Program-made: the position numbers and the translations under genes
Notes under the pieces: generated by a model
Databases searched by the model: none
Told to the model about the DNA's origin: nothing
The model's input: the letters and a program-made list of their open reading frames with translations, nothing else
Assembly: GCA_024234165.1 (NCBI GenBank)
Contig: JACKOP010000003.1
Span: 434,001-498,000, forward strand
Source: Pseudomonadales bacterium
GTDB taxonomy: Bacteria; Pseudomonadota; Gammaproteobacteria; Pseudomonadales; UBA5518
Direction: 5' to 3'
Length of the DNA stretch: 64,000 nt
In this document: piece after piece, positions 60,607 through 64,000 of the stretch
How positions within the stretch are numbered: position 1 is the first letter of the stretch
How the letters are laid out: each line of letters starts with the position of its first letter

Positions 60607-61614
60607 CTACACCCCGTAATAGTCTCGATACCACTTGACGAAGCGTGCAATGCCTTCCTCGACCGGCGTGGAGGGCTTGTAGCCCACGTCCCGCATCAGC
60701 GCGTCGACATCGGCGTACGTGTTCGGCACGTCCCCCGGCTGCAGTGGCAGCAGGTTTTTCTGTGCCTTGCGGCCGAGGCATTGCTCGAGGATGTCGATAT
60801 AGCGCAGCAGTTCGACCGGGTTGTTGCTGCCGATGTTGTAGAGCCGGTACGGTGCCTTCGACGTGGCAGCATCGGGCGTGTCGCCGCTCCAGCCGGGGTC
60901 CGGTACCGCAACCTGATCCAGGGTGCGGATCACGCCTTCGACGATGTCGTCGATATAGGTGAAGTCGCGCTGGTGATGGCCGTGATTGAACACGTCGATC
61001 GGCTCGCCGGCGAGGATCTTGCGCGTGAAGATGAACAGTGCCATGTCGGGCCTGCCCCACGGGCCGTAGACCGTGAAAAAGCGCAGTCCCGTCGTCGGCA
61101 GGCCGTACAGGTGGCTGTACGTGTGAGCCATCAGCTCGTTGGCCTTCTTGCTGGCGGCGTAGAGGCTGACCGGGTGATCCACGTTGTCGTGGACGGAAAA
61201 TGGCATGCGGGTGTTGGCGCCGTACACCGAGCTGCTCGATGCGTAGACCAGATGTTCGACTTCGTGGTGGCGGCAGAGCTCCAGCACGTTCATGAAGCCC
61301 TGGATGTTCGATGAGATATAGGCGTGCGGATTCGTGAGCGAGTAGCGCACGCCGGCCTGTGCCGCGAGGTTCACCACGCGTTGTGGCCGGAACTCGCTGA
61401 CCACGCGCTGCATTGCCTCGAGGTTCTCGAGGTCGATGCGGGCCTCGTGAAAGCTCGAATGGCTCGCAATGCGTGCGAGGCGGTCGTGCTTCAAGCGCAC
61501 ATCGTAGTAGTCGTTCAGGTTGTCGACGCCGAGTACCTCGTCGCCACGTTCCAGCAGTCGGATCGCTAGGGCGTTGCCGATGAAGCCGGCGCTGCCGGTG
61601 ACCATGATTTTCAT
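60607..61614 (-). CDS. UDP-glucuronate 4-epimerase
   Basis: 335 residues, extended [23 protein letters not shown] binds [20 protein letters not shown] is the signature of UDP-GlcA 4-epimerases. [29 protein letters not shown] and the YxxxK motif [16 protein letters not shown] complete the active site. [19 protein letters not shown] fits the substrate pocket. It makes UDP-galacturonate from the UDP-glucuronate supplied by ugd. It is divergent from the ATPase gene across 213 bp. Confidence 0.94.
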   Translation of the reverse strand: MKIMVTGSAGFIGNALAIRLLERGDEVLGVDNLNDYYDVRLKHDRLARIASHSSFHEARIDLENLEAMQRVVSEFRPQRVVNLAAQAGVRYSLTNPHAYISSNIQGFMNVLELCRHHEVEHLVYASSSSVYGANTRMPFSVHDNVDHPVSLYAASKKANELMAHTYSHLYGLPTTGLRFFTVYGPWGRPDMALFIFTRKILAGEPIDVFNHGHHQRDFTYIDDIVEGVIRTLDQVAVPDPGWSGDTPDAATSKAPYRLYNIGSNNPVELLRYIDILEQCLGRKAQKNLLPLQPGDVPNTYADVDALMRDVGYKPSTPVEEGIARFVKWYRDYYGV

Positions 61615-61722
61615 GTGAAGCGTGCAATTCCTGTGGTTTTGTGCTCGCGATGGCTCGATCGCGATCGGCGCGAGCAGCTCGTGCCTGCAACGAAGACCAG
61701 AAATCTAGCACAGCCCCGGTAG

Positions 61723-61750
61723 TTGCGCCTTCACGGTCGAAGTCTATAGT
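61723..61750 (+). promoter_or_regulatory. Putative sigma-70 promoter of the ExeA-like ATPase gene
   Basis: TTGCGC (61723-61728), a 16-base spacer and TATAGT (61745-61750), in the divergent gap 78 bp upstream of the ATPase start. Spacing and the -10 match are acceptable; no experimental support. Confidence 0.4.
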
Positions 61751-61827
61751 GTAAGCGTTTGATCCGGCCTCAGATCCTGGCCCCCGATCCGTTGTCGACC
61801 AGCCGTAGCCACGGGAAATCGCACTGC

Positions 61828-62727
61828 ATGTACCTCGAGTATTACGGGCTCGCGCGCAAGCCGTTCAGCCTGACCCCCGACCCTGAATTCATGTATCTCA
61901 GCAAGCAGCACGCGATTGCGCTGGCAATGCTGAAATACGGCCTGCAGAACCAGGCCGGATTCACGTTGATCACCGGCGAGGTGGGCTCCGGGAAGACCAC
62001 GCTGATCCGCCACCTGCTGCGCACGCTGGAAGGCAACCTCACGATCGGGGTGATCACGAATACGCACCGCAACTACGGTGATCTGCTGACCTGGATCCTC
62101 GGTGCCTACGGGCTGGACCTGGGCGATCGCGACAACGTGACGATGCACCGGCGGCTGCTCGAGTTCGTTGCCGCGGAGCACAAGGCGGGGCGGCGTGTGG
62201 TGCTGGTCGTCGATGAAGCACAGAACATGGATGTGCAGATGCTGGAGGAGTTGCGACTGCTGTCGAACATGAACGTCGGCGACGAGCTGTTGCTGCAACT
62301 GGTGCTGGTGGGGCAGCCGGAGTTGCAGCAGACGATCGCGTTGCCGGAACTGTTGCAGTTCGCACAGCGGATCTCGGCCGAACACCACATCACGCCGCTC
62401 GACTACGAGTCGACCGAAAAATACATCCGTCATCGTGCGGCGGTGGCGGGCTGCCAGGAAGAGCTCTTCGATCGCTACGCCCGTGCGGCGGTCTACTACT
62501 ACAGCCGTGGCATCCCGCGGGCGATCAACAACATCTGCGATATGGCGCTGGTGTACGGCTATGCCGAAGAGGTGAAGCCGGTTAGCTGCGAGCTGATCAT
62601 GGAAGTGATTCGCTCGCGCCCGATCATCCGCCGCCAGGCGGAAGCCACGCCGCGCGATGACACCGATCGACGCCTGCGCGACCTGGTGCTGGAGATCAAG
62701 GGCGTCGATCTGGCCGAGGTGAGCTGA
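61828..62727 (+). CDS. XrtA/PEP-CTERM system-associated ATPase (ExeA-like, TIGR03015-like)
   Basis: 299 residues. It starts MYLEYYGLARKPFSLTPDPE, typical of ExeA-type AAA proteins. Walker A is ITGEVGSGKTTLIRHLL (about residues 49-65) and Walker B is VVLVVDEAQNMD. RGIPRAINNICDMAL is the sensor-2 region. In XrtA loci it normally sits next to the barrel protein gene; here it is displaced by about 37 kb. Its role is unknown, probably powering or organising envelope assembly. The ATG at 61828 has only a weak Shine-Dalgarno. Confidence 0.93.
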   Translation: MYLEYYGLARKPFSLTPDPEFMYLSKQHAIALAMLKYGLQNQAGFTLITGEVGSGKTTLIRHLLRTLEGNLTIGVITNTHRNYGDLLTWILGAYGLDLGDRDNVTMHRRLLEFVAAEHKAGRRVVLVVDEAQNMDVQMLEELRLLSNMNVGDELLLQLVLVGQPELQQTIALPELLQFAQRISAEHHITPLDYESTEKYIRHRAAVAGCQEELFDRYARAAVYYYSRGIPRAINNICDMALVYGYAEEVKPVSCELIMEVIRSRPIIRRQAEATPRDDTDRRLRDLVLEIKGVDLAEVS

Positions 62728-62796
62728 GGCTATCTATACTGTCCGCCGGAGACTGCACCTGCGGGTATCTGGTGATATCCGGCGCGGAGGAACACG

Positions 62797-64000
62797 ATGA
62801 ATCAGCACGGCGTCGGCAGGCTGCGGCGGGAGTACGCCCGCTTGCGCTGGACGCTGCCTCTGTGGTGGACCGCAACGGCCTTTGTCGTTCTGGCTTGCGG
62901 GCTCGTGCTGCCGCGCACCTGGACGGTCGAATCCGTGCTGCGCTTCGACGCCAGCGGTCCCGATGTGATTGCAGACGCCGAGCAGGGGCTGCGCCGACTC
63001 GCCAGGTCCTCCACAGCCGGGGAGCTGCGCCTGGAGCGTGTGGGCGCCGAGTTGCGGGTGGAGCTGGCCGCGAACGACAGACCGCAGGAGTTGCGGGTGG
63101 CATTGCCGACCCTTGTCGACGCATTCGTGACCGAACGCAGGCTGGCGGCCTTGCAGGTGTTGCGAGACGAACAGCAGCGGTTGCAGGCCGTGCTGGAACG
63201 CACCGAGGCCGAGGACACTGCGGCACGGGATCGACTCGGCGAGGCGCTGGCAGCGCTGCCGGCAGGCGGTGATACGACGGTCGCCGCGCGCCTGGGACGG
63301 ATGCAGGCGGAAGCGCAACGGCTGGCGCTCGAGATCCGCGATGGCAATGCCCGCAGTGCGGCGCTGCAAGCCCGTGTTGCCGAACTCGATACGGAGCTCG
63401 GGGCGATGCAAGTCGACGGGGTTGGAGTCGGTACGCCGGAGCCAGGGTCTGTGCAGGAGCAGGAGCAGGAGAGCCAGCGTGTCGAGTATGCCGCGCTGGT
63501 CGCCCGTCGCGAGAGTGCGCGCGAGGAATTTGCCCACCAGCGCAGTGCCAACGTCGCAGCGACGCGGCGCGCGGCCGATCTGGGGCGCCTGATCGAGGAG
63601 TCGCGTACGGAGCTGCTGCGCCTCCAGGGTGAGAACGAGCAGATCCAGCGGTTGAATGAAGCGGGAGAGACGGCAGCCAGAGTCGTTGCGGGCGCGCGCG
63701 AGCAACTCGACGCGCATACGGCGCGCATGGCGCGTGAGTCACCTCAATTGCCGTTCACGCTCGTCGGTTCGCGGTCCGAACCCGAGCTTGTGCGCGGGCT
63801 CACGTCCGGGCAAGTGGTAGGGCTGGCGGCTGCAGGCGGTTGCGTGGTGGTTTTGCTGCGGCTGTTCGCAGCCTGCATGATCCGGCACGAGACCAGGAAT
63901 CTCGCGCTTCTTGCCGACCGCCTGCAGGTGCGCGCACTGGTGGAGCTGCCGGTCTGGCGTGATTCCACGCGTGATCCGCTCGCCACCCTGCGTCGGGTCG
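62797..64000 (+). CDS. Wzz/PCP-like chain-length determinant protein (runs off right edge)
   Basis: Partial: 401 codons are in the window and the frame is still open. It starts MNQHGVGRLRREYARLRWTL with GGAGG seven bases upstream. A first helix follows (about 22-38), then a periplasmic region with a long coiled coil (about 110-320, rich in Glu, Arg, Gln, Ala), and a second helix near 352-370 (VVGLAAAGGCVVVLLRLFAA). The C-terminal part seen is cytosolic and could lead to a kinase-like domain. It differs from the PCP at 20676. Its partner may be the ATPase 69 bp upstream. Confidence 0.8.
   Translation, partial: MNQHGVGRLRREYARLRWTLPLWWTATAFVVLACGLVLPRTWTVESVLRFDASGPDVIADAEQGLRRLARSSTAGELRLERVGAELRVELAANDRPQELRVALPTLVDAFVTERRLAALQVLRDEQQRLQAVLERTEAEDTAARDRLGEALAALPAGGDTTVAARLGRMQAEAQRLALEIRDGNARSAALQARVAELDTELGAMQVDGVGVGTPEPGSVQEQEQESQRVEYAALVARRESAREEFAHQRSANVAATRRAADLGRLIEESRTELLRLQGENEQIQRLNEAGETAARVVAGAREQLDAHTARMARESPQLPFTLVGSRSEPELVRGLTSGQVVGLAAAGGCVVVLLRLFAACMIRHETRNLALLADRLQVRALVELPVWRDSTRDPLATLRRV

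Overview
The window is high-GC DNA, roughly 60-65 % by eye, densely coded, and best read as a gammaproteobacterial chromosome. The evidence is the divergently placed fabA-fabB pair, ssb with the usual DDDIPF tail, a TerC/Alx-type gene behind a yybP-ykoY manganese riboswitch, GTAG-headed REP-like palindromes, and a complete XrtA (exosortase A)/PEP-CTERM exopolysaccharide locus. The genus cannot be decided from the sequence.

Left part, 1-7 kb: housekeeping. The start of a TerC/Alx-family gene and its riboswitch (minus strand), ssb, an RmlD-like protein with a degraded active site, moaB-moeA, a beta-CASP metallo-beta-lactamase protein, and fabA-fabB on the minus strand.

7-13.7 kb: sugar-nucleotide supply. 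ugd, a bifunctional mannose-1-P guanylyltransferase/mannose-6-P isomerase, an unrecognised membrane-anchored protein, galU and a TviB-type UDP-HexNAc 6-dehydrogenase.

13.8-31.5 kb: the XrtA core. It holds the PrsK/PrsR two-component system, an initiating sugar transferase, a DMT transporter, the outer-membrane export lipoprotein, the chain-length determinant, a BY-kinase with a (Tyr-Gly)9 tail, a beta-barrel protein, wecB, a deacetylase, a FemAB-like protein, two glycosyltransferases and an O-antigen-ligase-like protein.

31.7-50.4 kb: an accessory decoration cassette. It holds glycosyltransferases, two sulfotransferases, polysaccharide deacetylases, a small exported protein, a Wzx-like flippase, a membrane sulfatase-fold protein, two asparagine-synthase homologues lacking the N-terminal cysteine, and an AMP-ligase. 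About 38.8-43.8 kb is visibly lower in GC.

50.4-64 kb: exosortase A fused to an EpsI domain, a canonical amidotransferase, two more glycosyltransferases, a serine protease with a low-molecular-weight tyrosine phosphatase, two tandem N-acyl amino acid synthase-like genes, a UDP-glucuronate 4-epimerase, the XrtA-associated ExeA-like ATPase and the start of another Wzz-like protein running off the right edge.

Together the genes should make, modify, export and regulate an acidic exopolysaccharide (UDP-GlcA, UDP-GalA, GDP-Man, UDP-ManNAc and UDP-HexNAcA supply) and sort PEP-CTERM proteins. No PEP-CTERM substrate was recognised in the window. Four arrays of 22-bp REP-like palindromes punctuate the locus. 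Their GTAG head supplies the stop codon of three genes, and one array is read in frame through the exosortase gene.
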